NCBI GenBank assembly: GCA_036563505.1
Contig: DATCMH010000012.1
Span: 124,001 to 188,000, forward strand
Direction: 5' to 3'
Length of the DNA: 64,000 nt
Source: DATCMH01 sp036563505
GTDB lineage: Bacteria; Pseudomonadota; Alphaproteobacteria; Rhizobiales; Beijerinckiaceae
Shown here: piece by piece, positions 18,360 to 26,390 of the stretch
Layout of the letters: every line of letters starts with the position of its first letter
Numbering within the stretch: the stretch's first letter is position 1
Position numbers and translations under genes: made by a program
Notes under the pieces: generated by a model
Told to the model about the DNA's origin: nothing
Database searches by the model: none
The model's input: the letters and a program-made list of their open reading frames with translations, nothing else

Positions 18360-18758
18360 CTACTCGGGGCAGCCGCCGCGACAGCGCAGCGACTCGACGA
18401 CGAGGGTGTCGAGCCCGGTCGTGCGCACTTCGATCATGGCCCCTCCCGCGTTCTGCCACAGGAAGGTGCAGGGCGCCCGGCCCGCCGTGCTGCAGCCCTC
18501 GGCTTCGGGATAGGCGCCGCAGCGCTCGTCGCTGTCCGGGCAGCGCGGCCGCCGCTGGGGCGAGGCCGGTTCGTAGGCCATGATCGCGAGGAGGCGCCGC
18601 GCCTGCGGGTAGGGCGTGCCGCGCAAGGCTGGTAGGCCGGCGCCCGACGAGGTCGCGGGAGCCTGAGCGTAAACGTCCGGCGCTCCCGCCGGACCGAGGA
18701 GGAGGGCCCCGGCGAGAGCGGCTCCCGCGAGGGCGCGCGTCCGTCGCGAGCCGATCAC
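18360..18758 (-). CDS. Secreted cysteine-containing hypothetical protein (last gene of the polysaccharide-export/motor operon)
   Basis: 132 residues from GTG 18758, which overlaps the TGA of the preceding gene (GTGA). The N-terminus (RALAGAALAGALLLGPAGAP) is a signal peptide. The mature protein opens LRGTPYPQARRLLAIMAYEP and carries six cysteines in RCPDSDERC, EGCS, APCTFLW and RCRGGC, so it is probably disulfide-bonded. The pattern AYPEAEGC...APCTFLW recurs in uncharacterised alphaproteobacterial secreted proteins. No function is known. It is the last of six co-directional genes beginning with an ABC-2 exporter permease. Confidence 0.75.
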   Translation of the reverse strand: MIGSRRTRALAGAALAGALLLGPAGAPDVYAQAPATSSGAGLPALRGTPYPQARRLLAIMAYEPASPQRRPRCPDSDERCGAYPEAEGCSTAGRAPCTFLWQNAGGAMIEVRTTGLDTLVVESLRCRGGCPE

Positions 18759-19186
18759 AGCTCGATGCCGCCGCTCGGCTTGTCCGCCGGCTTGGCGTCG
18801 TTCTTGACCGTGATCTTGATGGTGATGACCTGATTGCGCCCGTCCGGCCGCTTGACCTCGTAGGTCACCTCGTCGGCGCCGGTGAAACCCTTCGAGGGCT
18901 GGTAGAACACGCCCTGCGCCGGCACTTCGAGCTTGGGGCAGCGCGGGAGCGCGCCGGCCTTGGTCTTGCCGGTCCGCACGGCGACCGTGCCGTTCTTCGG
19001 CAGCGTCGTCACGTTGACCTCCGGGTTCGGCCCGGCCACGCAATCCTTGCCCACGTTCTCGTAGATCCCGAGGCGGGCCTGCTTGCCCGTGGGGACGTCG
19101 AGGCTGCGAAACAGCTTCTCCTGGGCGGAGGCCGCGCCGGTGGCGGCGAGACTGAAGGCGAGAACCTTGAGGGGAAGACCGATCAT
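18755..19186 (-). CDS. Secreted Ig-like-fold hypothetical protein
   Basis: 143 residues from ATG 19186 (MIGLPLKVLAFSLAATGAAS), a signal peptide cleaved after ASAQ. The mature part looks like a single beta-sandwich: VPTGKQARLGIYENVGKDC, PEVNVTTLPKNGTVAVRTG, CPKLEVPAQGVFYQPSKGF, TGADEVTYEVKRPDGRNQV and ITIKITVKN. The pattern PKNGTV...GFTGxDEVTYEV resembles cadherin/Big-type extracellular domains. Two cysteines could pair. The gene begins 49 bp after the MotB-like gene and overlaps the next secreted-protein gene by 4 bp. A periplasmic partner of the membrane pair is a reasonable inference. Confidence 0.75.
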   Translation of the reverse strand: MIGLPLKVLAFSLAATGAASAQEKLFRSLDVPTGKQARLGIYENVGKDCVAGPNPEVNVTTLPKNGTVAVRTGKTKAGALPRCPKLEVPAQGVFYQPSKGFTGADEVTYEVKRPDGRNQVITIKITVKNDAKPADKPSGGIEL

Positions 19187-19235
19187 TCGATGCCGTCCTT
19201 GGCTTAAGGTGAGTTTGCCGACCTTGCCCCGACGA

Positions 19236-19985
19236 TCATGGCGGGGAGATGAACGCGTCCCGTCCCATACCGTCGGGAGCCTCGAAGCGGAACTGGAACA
19301 GCCAGGCGCCGTCGGGGGCGGCTGGCGTGGCGGTTGGGGCAGGGCTCGCTGCAGGGGCAAGGCTCGTGGCGGGGGCGCGGGCGAGCGCCGGCAGGCCGCT
19401 CGTGCCGGATACTCCGAGGAGCTCTGGCGCTCCTTGCAGGAGGGCTGCCGTCACGAGCGCGCCGAGAAGAGCGCCGGCCCGGTCGGGGGGCAGATCCGTG
19501 CCTTGGGGCGCCCCAGCCAGGCGCAGTTCCGTCCCCACCTGCCAGAGGCGCAGGCGGTAGGTCGCCGGGCAGCCCGGCTCCCGGGCTGCGGGCGCGGAGC
19601 CTTGCCCCGCCAAGCAGCGCAGGCTCGCGAGCACGGCCTGGCCCAAGCGCCCGGCGGCGCCGGCATCGATCCGGGGCGCGCCAGGGCTCGGCGCCGCCAG
19701 GGCGCTCAGCGGCACGCTCACGGTGCGCTGCGTGACGTCCGCGGCTGCGGGCAGGCCGGCGGCGGCGACGCGCTGTCTGACGTCTTCCAGGAAGCCCGTG
19801 AGCTGGCGCTCCCAATCGATCTGCGCTTGCGCCTGCCGCTCGCGGCGGGCCGCGTCCTCAGGATCGGCGCCCCATTGGGTGAAGAACATCTGCGCCGCGA
19901 TCAAGATCAAGAGGACGAACAGAACGCCCACGATCATGTCGAAGAACGGCTTGAAGTCGATCTCGTCGCTGTCACTGGGCGCCAC
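19236..19985 (-). CDS. MotB/ExbD-like single-span membrane protein
   Basis: 249 residues. A short cytoplasmic N-terminus (SDSDEIDFKPFFD) leads into one membrane helix (about 15-36, MIVGVLFVLLILIAAQMFF). Asp16 sits at the helix entrance, the position of the proton-carrying Asp in MotB, ExbD, TolR and ZorB. The periplasmic part has a coiled segment (AARRERQAQAQIDWERQL) and then a possible degenerate OmpA-like domain: DLPPDRAGALLGALV resembles the OmpA LSxxRAxxV helix, followed by LLGVSG. The tail is Ala/Pro-rich. It overlaps the MotA-like gene by 14 bp, so the two are surely co-translated. Confidence 0.78.
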   Translation of the reverse strand: MAPSDSDEIDFKPFFDMIVGVLFVLLILIAAQMFFTQWGADPEDAARRERQAQAQIDWERQLTGFLEDVRQRVAAAGLPAAADVTQRTVSVPLSALAAPSPGAPRIDAGAAGRLGQAVLASLRCLAGQGSAPAAREPGCPATYRLRLWQVGTELRLAGAPQGTDLPPDRAGALLGALVTAALLQGAPELLGVSGTSGLPALARAPATSLAPAASPAPTATPAAPDGAWLFQFRFEAPDGMGRDAFISPP

Positions 19986-20991
19986 GCAGCGCCTCCGCAG
20001 GTGCGGGGGCTGCGCGCGGGGCGGCCGCGTCGAGCCGGCCCGTCAACGCTTCCACGGCGAGGATCAGGCGCTCGAGCCGTTCCGTGACCTGGGCCAGCCC
20101 CGGGCGCGGGGTGAGCGTGCCTTGCACCTCCCGCCAGGCCGAAAGATAGCCCTCGACGGCCGCCACCGCCCGCTCCTGCTCGCGGCGCACGAGGGACAGC
20201 CCGAAGCGGTGCACGAGGCTCACCAGCAAGGCGGCGACAAGCGCCGCCACCGAGGTGAGGAACTTGAACGACGAGGCGTTCAAGAGCTGGAGGATGGATG
20301 CACGTGCTTCCTCGACGTTGCCGGAGCGAAAGCCCCGGGCGGCGAAGTAGAGCGCCACGACGAGTCCGACGAAGGTGAAGATGAGGCCGACGGAGGTGAA
20401 ATAGCTCGGCAGCGCCGCCATGAGGCCGCGCCGCTCGCCCGCGGTCGGGTCGGCCGCGACGAAGGCGGAGAAGGGGGTGCCCGGCAAACCCTCCTCCCGG
20501 GCGGCCTGGGCCTGGAAGGCGGCCCACGCCGTGGGGAACAGGCTTTGTGCCCGCATCGCCTCGCCCAGCGCGCGCAGGGCCTCGCCCGTGCGCGGCGCGT
20601 CATCGAGGGAGGCGGGCGCGCGCAGCCACTGGACGGTTCGGCTGAACGCCCGCAGGCGGCGGATCTGTGGCCGCACGAGCCGCAGCCAGTAGGCCACGCA
20701 GACCACGATCGCGGCGACGAGGATGACGGTCGAGAGAACGTAGACGAAGGACGGCTTGTTGATGAGCTCGACGAGCGGGATGACAAGCGGCCGCACCACG
20801 TCCGTCGCGGCCTGGCCGATGGCGTCCTGCCAGGCGGGCGTGGCGAGCACCTTCCAGCCGAAGCCGGCCAGAAACAGCACCGTGAAGATCAGGCCGTAAG
20901 GCAAAGAGACGTCCGATGCCGGAAGAGAGCCGTTCGGATGCCAGAGGCGGCCGGAGGGGTCAACCTCGGGCTCGGGGCGGGCTCGACCCAC
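19972..20991 (-). CDS. MotA/TolQ/ExbB-like proton-channel protein
   Basis: 339 residues from a GTG at 20991. Four predicted membrane helices: about 31-50, 82-103, 196-218 and 243-264, with a cytoplasmic domain (104-190) between the second and third. The last two helices carry SYFTSVGLIFTFVGLVVAL and FKFLTSVAALVAALLVSLV, the Gly/Thr-patterned pore pair of the MotA/ExbB family. A long C-terminal coiled coil follows. With the overlapping MotB-like gene it forms a complete stator-type pair. It is not near flagellar, Tol or TonB genes and lacks ZorC/ZorD partners. It starts 24 bp after the Wzt-like gene. Confidence 0.78.
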   Translation of the reverse strand: MGRARPEPEVDPSGRLWHPNGSLPASDVSLPYGLIFTVLFLAGFGWKVLATPAWQDAIGQAATDVVRPLVIPLVELINKPSFVYVLSTVILVAAIVVCVAYWLRLVRPQIRRLRAFSRTVQWLRAPASLDDAPRTGEALRALGEAMRAQSLFPTAWAAFQAQAAREEGLPGTPFSAFVAADPTAGERRGLMAALPSYFTSVGLIFTFVGLVVALYFAARGFRSGNVEEARASILQLLNASSFKFLTSVAALVAALLVSLVHRFGLSLVRREQERAVAAVEGYLSAWREVQGTLTPRPGLAQVTERLERLILAVEALTGRLDAAAPRAAPAPAEALRGAQ

Positions 20992-21015
20992 AGAGCGAAG
21001 CCCCGGGCCCGGCCT

Positions 21016-21792
21016 CTATGCCGCGCCCTTGGCCGGTTTGCCGGAGCGGGCGAGCTCCTCGCTGACCCGGTCGAGGAGACGCTCGACGTCGCCGGCGTCC
21101 TCGATGCGGCCTTTGCGCAGGTAGACCGCCTTGTTGCAGTACTTGAGCAGGGTCTTCGGGTCGTGGGAGGCCAGCACCAGGATGCTCGACTTGGTGATGA
21201 TCTCCTCCATGCGGGCGACCGCCCGCTCCGTGAAGGCGGCATCGCCGACGCTGATGAGCTCGTCGAGCAGGATGATGTCAGGCTGCACCGCCGTCGACAC
21301 CCCGAAGGCGAGGCGCAGGGCCATGCCCGAGGAATAGGTGCGCATCGGCAGGTCGATGAAGTCGCCGAGCTCGGAGAAAGCCTCGATCTCCGGCACCAGG
21401 GCCCGGGCCTCGTCGTAGTTCATGCCGAGCAGGATGGCCCGCAGGATGATGTTCTCGCGGCCGGTGAGCTCGAAATCGAGGCCCATGGTGATGTCGAGGA
21501 GCGAGGTGACGCGCCCCTGCGACGTGACCCGGCCGAGGGTCGGCTCATAGGCGCCGGCGAGCACGCGCAGGAGCGTCGATTTGCCCGCCCCGTTATGGCC
21601 GATAAGCGCGAGGCGGTCGCCGCCCTTGAGCTCGAGGTCGATGCCGTCGAGCGCCCGCACGGTGACGACGTCGGTGCGGCTCTGGCCGAGCTGGCCGCCC
21701 ACCCGGCGCAGGACGTTGTTCTTCAGGGAGCGGCTTCCCGTGTTGTAGATCGGGAAGTCGACCGTGACCTGGGACAGAATGATGGAGGCCAC
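21016..21792 (-). CDS. ABC transporter ATPase for polysaccharide export (Wzt/KpsT type)
   Basis: 258 residues. Walker A GHNGAGKST, signature YSSGMALRLAF and Walker B PDIILLDE followed by LISVGDAAF are intact. That last motif and the N-terminal DFPIYNTGSRSLKNN typify ATPases that export O-antigen, capsule or teichoic acid. There is no long C-terminal carbohydrate-binding extension, so it is closer to KpsT/short Wzt than to O-antigen Wzt proteins that read chain ends. It starts 15 bp after its permease gene. The divergent rhamnose genes suggest a rhamnose-containing substrate. Confidence 0.9.
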   Translation of the reverse strand: MASIILSQVTVDFPIYNTGSRSLKNNVLRRVGGQLGQSRTDVVTVRALDGIDLELKGGDRLALIGHNGAGKSTLLRVLAGAYEPTLGRVTSQGRVTSLLDITMGLDFELTGRENIILRAILLGMNYDEARALVPEIEAFSELGDFIDLPMRTYSSGMALRLAFGVSTAVQPDIILLDELISVGDAAFTERAVARMEEIITKSSILVLASHDPKTLLKYCNKAVYLRKGRIEDAGDVERLLDRVSEELARSGKPAKGAA

Positions 21793-21807
21793 CGGGGTCT
21801 GAGCCTC

Positions 21808-22665
21808 CTAGAGCCAGTACACGATGCGGCCGCGATAGCGCGTGAACAGCGGCCAGGCGATCGCGGCGAGCACGAGGATCGAGAGTCCTGCGGTCAGGTA
21901 GGTCGAGGCCGGCGGCACGCGGCCGAGCAGGGGCTCCGAGACGACGCGCAGGAAGGCGGCAAAGGGGTTCAGGTCGACGACGAGACGGTGCTCGCCCTGC
22001 AGCTGCTCCGGCCGCCACACGATGGGCGTCACGAAGAAGAGCACTTGGAGAAAGTTGATGACGATCTGGGGCAGGTCGCGGAACCGCGCCGAGAGGATCG
22101 CCGAGACCAGGCCCACGAGGAAGCCGGCCACTGCGATCAGCACGAGGCCAGGCAGCGCGAGCAGCGCGGCCCAGGACGGAGGCGTGGCGAAGAACAGGAA
22201 GACGAAGGGAACGATGAGGACGTTGTGGCCGAAGGCGATGAAGTTGCGCAGCAACATGCGCATCACGAAAATCGTCTTCGGCAAGGCCTCCTGTCGCAGA
22301 TAGGCCTCCGCCTGGATGAAGGCCGTGGTGCTCTCGGTGACGATGCCGGAAATCAGGAACCAGACGACGTAATTCGCGGCCAGGAACGGCACGAACTCGG
22401 CAAGGGGCGTGCGAAACAGGGTCGAATAGACGAAGCCGATGGCGGTCACGAAGATCGCCATGCTGATCGTGATCCAGAACTGGCCGAAGCGCGAGCGCCG
22501 GTAGCGCTGCCGGATGTCGTTGAGCGCCAGGAGCGACCAGATCCGCCAGCTCGCGAGGCCCTGCGCCAGGTCGCGCCACGCCCGCGCATTTCGTTCCTCG
22601 GCGTAGGCGTTCACCACCCTGAAGGCACTCCTGCATGCGGCCCGCACCGCTGATCGTCGCGCCAC
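21808..22665 (-). CDS. ABC-2 type polysaccharide export permease (Wzm/KpsM type)
   Basis: 285 residues from a GTG at 22665. About six membrane helices follow an N-terminal cytoplasmic helix (LLALNDIRQRYRRSRFGQFW, the typical Wzm/KpsM entry). Other family features are FVPFLAANYVVWFLISGIV, the LPQIVINFLQVLFFVTPIVW segment and a final helix before TRYRGRIVYWL. It pairs with the ATPase gene 15 bp downstream to move lipid-linked polysaccharide across the inner membrane. It is the first gene of the minus-strand operon. The 150-bp gap to the divergent glycosyltransferase gene holds the promoters and a CTTTAC-N18-GTAAAG inverted repeat (22706-22735). Confidence 0.9.
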   Translation of the reverse strand: MARRSAVRAACRSAFRVVNAYAEERNARAWRDLAQGLASWRIWSLLALNDIRQRYRRSRFGQFWITISMAIFVTAIGFVYSTLFRTPLAEFVPFLAANYVVWFLISGIVTESTTAFIQAEAYLRQEALPKTIFVMRMLLRNFIAFGHNVLIVPFVFLFFATPPSWAALLALPGLVLIAVAGFLVGLVSAILSARFRDLPQIVINFLQVLFFVTPIVWRPEQLQGEHRLVVDLNPFAAFLRVVSEPLLGRVPPASTYLTAGLSILVLAAIAWPLFTRYRGRIVYWL

Positions 22666-22815
22666 CTGCGCCGGCGGCCCCGTTCGTCCGTTCGGACGGG
22701 CGGTGCTTTACGGCGTTCGGTCAACCTCTGTAAAGCCGTCACTCCTGCAACCGCCCGGCGGAGAAGCGTCGGGAGGGCGCTTCTCGCCCCGGGACGACCG
22801 ATTGGAACGAGGCCG

Positions 22816-23736
22816 ATGAGCTTGGCCGCAGGCGTCGTCGCCTACGAGCCGGATGGGGCGACGCTGCTGCCCCTCGCGCGCTTCCTGGCGGCGCGAGCCG
22901 ACCGCGCGACGGTGTTCGTCAACCAGCGCATCGCGCCCGATCTCCTCGGCGCCCTCGAAGCGATCGACCCCGGCCTCGCGGTCGTGCGGGCCGACCTCAA
23001 TCTCGGCGTCGGCGAGGCGCTCAACTGGCTCGCCCTCGACGCGATCCTCGCCGGCTGCGACCGCCTCGCCCTCTTCGACCAGGACTCCCGGCCGGGCCCG
23101 GACCTCCTCGACGGACTCTCGGCGACCTTGGACCGCCTCAAGGCGGAGGGCCGGAAGCCGGCGGCGGTCGGGCCCCGCATCGTCGCGCCACGGGGCGAGG
23201 AGGGCACGTACAAGTCGCCGCGCTACCCGCGCCGCCGCGGCGTGGCGCCGACGGCCGACGCGAGCCCGGTCGGCTTCCTCATCACCTCGGGCTGCCTCGT
23301 CGATCTCGCCGCTTTCAGGCAGGTCGGCACCTTTCGGGCCGACTACTTCATCGACGGCATCGATCTCGAATGGTGCTTTCGCGCCTGGGCGCGGGGCTTC
23401 TCCTGCTGGCGCGACGAGGCTCAGGCGATGGAGCATACCGTCGGGCAGGGCAGGGCGCGGGGCCCGCTCGCCACCCCCGACCAGTCGGACCTTCGCCTGT
23501 CGACTTACGCGCGCAATGCGGCCTACGGCTGGCGCCTCGCCCACGTGCCCTTGTCGTGGCGGGCGCGCTCGGCAGCGTATCTCACCCTCCAGGCTCTGGC
23601 CTTGCTGTCGGCGCGCCGCTTCGACCGCCGTTTCGCTGGCCTCCTCGCCGGGGCCGTGCGGGACGGCTTGGCCGGCCGCCTCGGCCCGCCGCCGGGCGCG
23701 GGGTCGGCGGTCTCCTGGACGCCGAGGGACGGGTGA
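22816..23736 (+). CDS. Family 2 glycosyltransferase, rhamnosyltransferase-like
   Basis: 306 residues. GT-A fold: ATVFVNQRIAPD and NLGVGEALNWLALDA bind the nucleotide sugar, LFDQDSRPGPDLLD is the metal-binding segment of the rhamnosyltransferase subgroup (usually FLDQDS), and YFIDGIDLEWCFRA carries the acceptor/base acidic residues. A C-terminal helix-rich part may associate with the membrane. It heads the plus-strand rhamnose cluster and diverges from the exporter operon, so it probably adds rhamnose to the exported polysaccharide. The acceptor is unknown. Confidence 0.85.
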   Translation: MSLAAGVVAYEPDGATLLPLARFLAARADRATVFVNQRIAPDLLGALEAIDPGLAVVRADLNLGVGEALNWLALDAILAGCDRLALFDQDSRPGPDLLDGLSATLDRLKAEGRKPAAVGPRIVAPRGEEGTYKSPRYPRRRGVAPTADASPVGFLITSGCLVDLAAFRQVGTFRADYFIDGIDLEWCFRAWARGFSCWRDEAQAMEHTVGQGRARGPLATPDQSDLRLSTYARNAAYGWRLAHVPLSWRARSAAYLTLQALALLSARRFDRRFAGLLAGAVRDGLAGRLGPPPGAGSAVSWTPRDG

Positions 23737-23846
23737 GAGGGCCCGCGCTTTCCAGGCCGGGAGAATTCGTCTAAGGACCCCGCCACTTCGACGCACCCGC
23801 GCACGGCGGGGGCGCCTCACGTCATTCTTAGCGTCTCGAGCAGGGC

Positions 23847-24722
23847 ATGAAGGGCATACTCCTCGCCGGGGGCAGCGGCACCAGGCTTTATCCGCTCACG
23901 ACCATCGTGTCGAAGCAGCTGCTGCCGGTCTACGACAAGCCGATGATCTATTATCCGCTGTCGGTTCTCATGATGGCCGGCATCCGGGAGATCATGATCA
24001 TCTCGACGCCGACGCAGTTACCCCTGTTCCGCGAGATGCTCGGCACCGGCGAGACCTGGGGCCTGCGCTTCGTCTACCAGGAGCAGGCGAAGCCTGAGGG
24101 CATCGCCCAGGCGCTCATCCTCGCCGACGAGTTCCTCGACGGGAGCCCGAGCTGCCTCGTGCTCGGCGACAACATCTTCTACGGCGGGGGTCTCGGCCCC
24201 ATGCTCCAGAGCGCGGCCGCCCGCACCGAAGGCGCCACCGTTTTCGGCTATCAGGTGAGCGACCCGGAGCGCTACGGCGTGGTGGAGTTCGACGCCGCGT
24301 TCCGCGCCCTGTCGCTGGAGGAGAAGCCGGCGAAGCCCCGCTCCAACTTCGCCGTGACAGGCCTTTATTTCTACGACCACGAGGCGCCGGCGATCGCCAA
24401 GGCCCTCAAGCCCTCCGCCCGCGGGGAACTCGAGATCACCGACCTCAACAAGGTCTATCTCGAGCGCGGCCGCCTCATGGTGGAGCGCCTCGGGCGCGGC
24501 TACGCCTGGCTCGACACCGGCACCCACGACTCGCTCCTCGAGGCAGGCCAGTTCGTGCAGACGATCGAGCACCGGCAAGGCCTCAAGATCGCCTGCCCGG
24601 AGGAGATCGCCTTCAACCTCGGCTACATCGACGCCGGTCAGGTGCGGGCGCTGGCCAAGCCCCTCGTCAAGGCGGAGTACGGCCAATACCTGATGCGCCT
24701 CGCCGACGGCTTCCACCACTAG
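23847..24722 (+). CDS. rfbA: Glucose-1-phosphate thymidylyltransferase
   Basis: First enzyme of dTDP-L-rhamnose synthesis, joining dTTP and glucose-1-phosphate. 291 residues. The N-terminal signature GGSGTRLYPLT follows MKGILLA, then VYDKPMIYYPLSVLM, LGDNIFYGGGL, EEKPAKPRSNFAVTGLYFYD and LDTGTHDSLLEAG, all matching RmlA. 110 bp separates it from the upstream glycosyltransferase; rfbC begins 10 bp downstream, so rfbA-rfbC-rfbB and later genes form one transcription unit. Confidence 0.96.
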   Translation: MKGILLAGGSGTRLYPLTTIVSKQLLPVYDKPMIYYPLSVLMMAGIREIMIISTPTQLPLFREMLGTGETWGLRFVYQEQAKPEGIAQALILADEFLDGSPSCLVLGDNIFYGGGLGPMLQSAAARTEGATVFGYQVSDPERYGVVEFDAAFRALSLEEKPAKPRSNFAVTGLYFYDHEAPAIAKALKPSARGELEITDLNKVYLERGRLMVERLGRGYAWLDTGTHDSLLEAGQFVQTIEHRQGLKIACPEEIAFNLGYIDAGQVRALAKPLVKAEYGQYLMRLADGFHH

Positions 24723-24732
24723 AGGCCGCGCG

Positions 24733-25305
24733 ATGGAGATCACGCCCACCGCCCTTCCCGCCGTCAAGGTGATCACGCCACGGCGCCACGGCGATGACCG
24801 GGGCTTCTTCTCGGAAGTCTGGCGCGACGACGCGCTCAAAGCCGGCGGCATCCCGGTCACCTGGATCCAGGACAACCATTCTCTGTCCCGCGCCCGGGGC
24901 GTGGTGCGCGGCCTGCACTTCCAAACGGGCGCGAGCGCGCAGGCGAAGCTCGTGCGCTGCACCCGGGGCGCCATCCTCGACGTCGCGGTCGACGTGCGCC
25001 GGGGCTCGCCGAATTTCGGCCGCCACGTGGCCGTGGAGCTCTCGGCCGAGAACTGGCGTCAGCTCTACGTGCCCGTCGGCTTCGCGCACGGTTTCTGCAC
25101 CCTCGAGCCGGACACCGAGGTCGTCTACAAGGTCTCGGCCTACTACGATGCGGCGGCCGACAAGGGCGTGCTCTGGAACGATGCCGACATCGGCATCGCT
25201 TGGCCCGTCGGCCCCGACGAGGCCGTTCTGTCCCCGAAGGATCGCGTCCAGCCGCGGCTCGCCGAGCTGGCAAACGACTTTCCTTACGACCACTACCCCG
25301 ACTGA
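24733..25305 (+). CDS. rfbC: dTDP-4-dehydrorhamnose 3,5-epimerase
   Basis: Third step of dTDP-L-rhamnose synthesis, a cofactor-free double epimerisation. 190 residues with the cupin fold. DDRGFFSEVWRDD is followed by WIQDNHSLSRARGVVRGLHFQ, which carries the catalytic His, and VPVGFAHGFCTLEPDTEVVYKVS carries the tyrosine and substrate loop. KDRVQPRLAEL closes the domain. It sits between rfbA and rfbB with 10- and 14-bp gaps. Confidence 0.96.
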   Translation: MEITPTALPAVKVITPRRHGDDRGFFSEVWRDDALKAGGIPVTWIQDNHSLSRARGVVRGLHFQTGASAQAKLVRCTRGAILDVAVDVRRGSPNFGRHVAVELSAENWRQLYVPVGFAHGFCTLEPDTEVVYKVSAYYDAAADKGVLWNDADIGIAWPVGPDEAVLSPKDRVQPRLAELANDFPYDHYPD

Positions 25306-25319
25306 CAACGAGAGGCGGC

Positions 25320-26387
25320 ATGGCCGACACCATCATCGTCACCGGCGGCGCCGGCTTCATCGGCTCGGCCGTGGTGCGCCACCTCGTCGCGGCGACTGAC
25401 GCCACCGTCGTCAACCTCGACAAGCTCACCTACGCGGCGAACCTCGCGAACCTGAAGGACATCGAAGCGAACCCGCGCTACCGCTTCGAGCAGGCCGACA
25501 TCTGCGACCGCGCCGCGATGGAGCGGATCTTCGCGACTCATCGCCCGACCGCCGTGATGCATCTTGCCGCCGAGAGCCACGTCGACCGCTCGATCGAGGG
25601 GCCGATGGCCTTCGTCGAGACGAACATCGTCGGCACGGCGACGCTCCTCGTTGCGGCGCTGGGCTACTGGCGCGGACTCTCGGGCGAGGCGAAGGAGCGC
25701 TTCCGCTTCCACCACGTCTCGACGGACGAGGTCTACGGCACCTTGGGCGAGACGGGGCTCTTCACCGAAGAGACGCCCTACCAGCCGAACTCCCCTTACT
25801 CCGCCTCGAAGGCCGGATCGGACCACCTCGTGCGGGCCTGGCATCACACCTACGGCCTGCCGACCGTCACCTCGAACTGCTCCAACAACTACGGGCCCTA
25901 CCACTTCCCCGAGAAGCTCATTCCCCTGATGATCCTCAACGGGCTCGAAGGCCGGCCGCTGCCGGTCTACGGCCGAGGCGACAACGTGCGCGATTGGCTC
26001 TACGTCGAGGATCACGCCAAGGCGCTGTGGACGATCTGCAGCCAGGGCCGGGTGGGCGAGACCTACAACGTCGGCGGCTACAACGAGATGCGCAACCTCG
26101 AGGTGGTCGAGACGATCTGCGACCTCCTCGACGAGTTGGCCGCGCCGCTCCCCAGCGGCAAGAAGCGCCGCGAGCTCATCACCTTCGTCACCGACCGGCC
26201 GGGCCACGACGCCCGCTACGCCATCGACGCCACGAAGATCACCCGCGAACTCGGCTGGAAGCCCGACGAGACTTTTCAGACGGGCCTGCGCCGCACCGTC
26301 GAATGGTATCTCGCCAACGAGGGCTGGTGGCAGCCCCTGCGGGACGTCGCCGCCGAGCGCCGCGGCCTTGTCGCCGCCAAGGCCTGA
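25320..26387 (+). CDS. rfbB: dTDP-glucose 4,6-dehydratase
   Basis: Second enzyme of dTDP-L-rhamnose synthesis; an NAD-dependent extended SDR that forms dTDP-4-keto-6-deoxyglucose. 355 residues from ATG 25320 (MADTIIVTGGAGFIGSAVVR); the frame is open 40 codons further upstream only as a shadow of rfbC. Catalytic Asp-Glu pair in HVSTDEVYGTLG, YxxxK in PYSASKAGSDH, HLAAESHVDRSI and NCSNNYGPYHFPEKLIPL are all present. The following glycosyltransferase gene starts 3 bp after the stop. Confidence 0.96.
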   Translation: MADTIIVTGGAGFIGSAVVRHLVAATDATVVNLDKLTYAANLANLKDIEANPRYRFEQADICDRAAMERIFATHRPTAVMHLAAESHVDRSIEGPMAFVETNIVGTATLLVAALGYWRGLSGEAKERFRFHHVSTDEVYGTLGETGLFTEETPYQPNSPYSASKAGSDHLVRAWHHTYGLPTVTSNCSNNYGPYHFPEKLIPLMILNGLEGRPLPVYGRGDNVRDWLYVEDHAKALWTICSQGRVGETYNVGGYNEMRNLEVVETICDLLDELAAPLPSGKKRRELITFVTDRPGHDARYAIDATKITRELGWKPDETFQTGLRRTVEWYLANEGWWQPLRDVAAERRGLVAAKA

Positions 26388-26390
26388 GCC

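Noticed and set aside
19236..20991. A Zorya anti-phage system
   Set aside because: The MotA/MotB-like pair recalls ZorA and ZorB, but no ZorC, ZorD or ZorE gene is nearby and the neighbours are polysaccharide genes and secreted proteins.
19723..22653. A 976-codon plus-strand frame opposite the motor/exporter operon
   Set aside because: No recognisable domain, composition typical of antisense shadow, and it lies over five well-supported minus-strand genes.
22706..22735. CTTTAC-N18-GTAAAG inverted repeat before the exporter operon
   Set aside because: Six-base arms with a long spacer can arise by chance; mentioned under the permease but not called as an operator.
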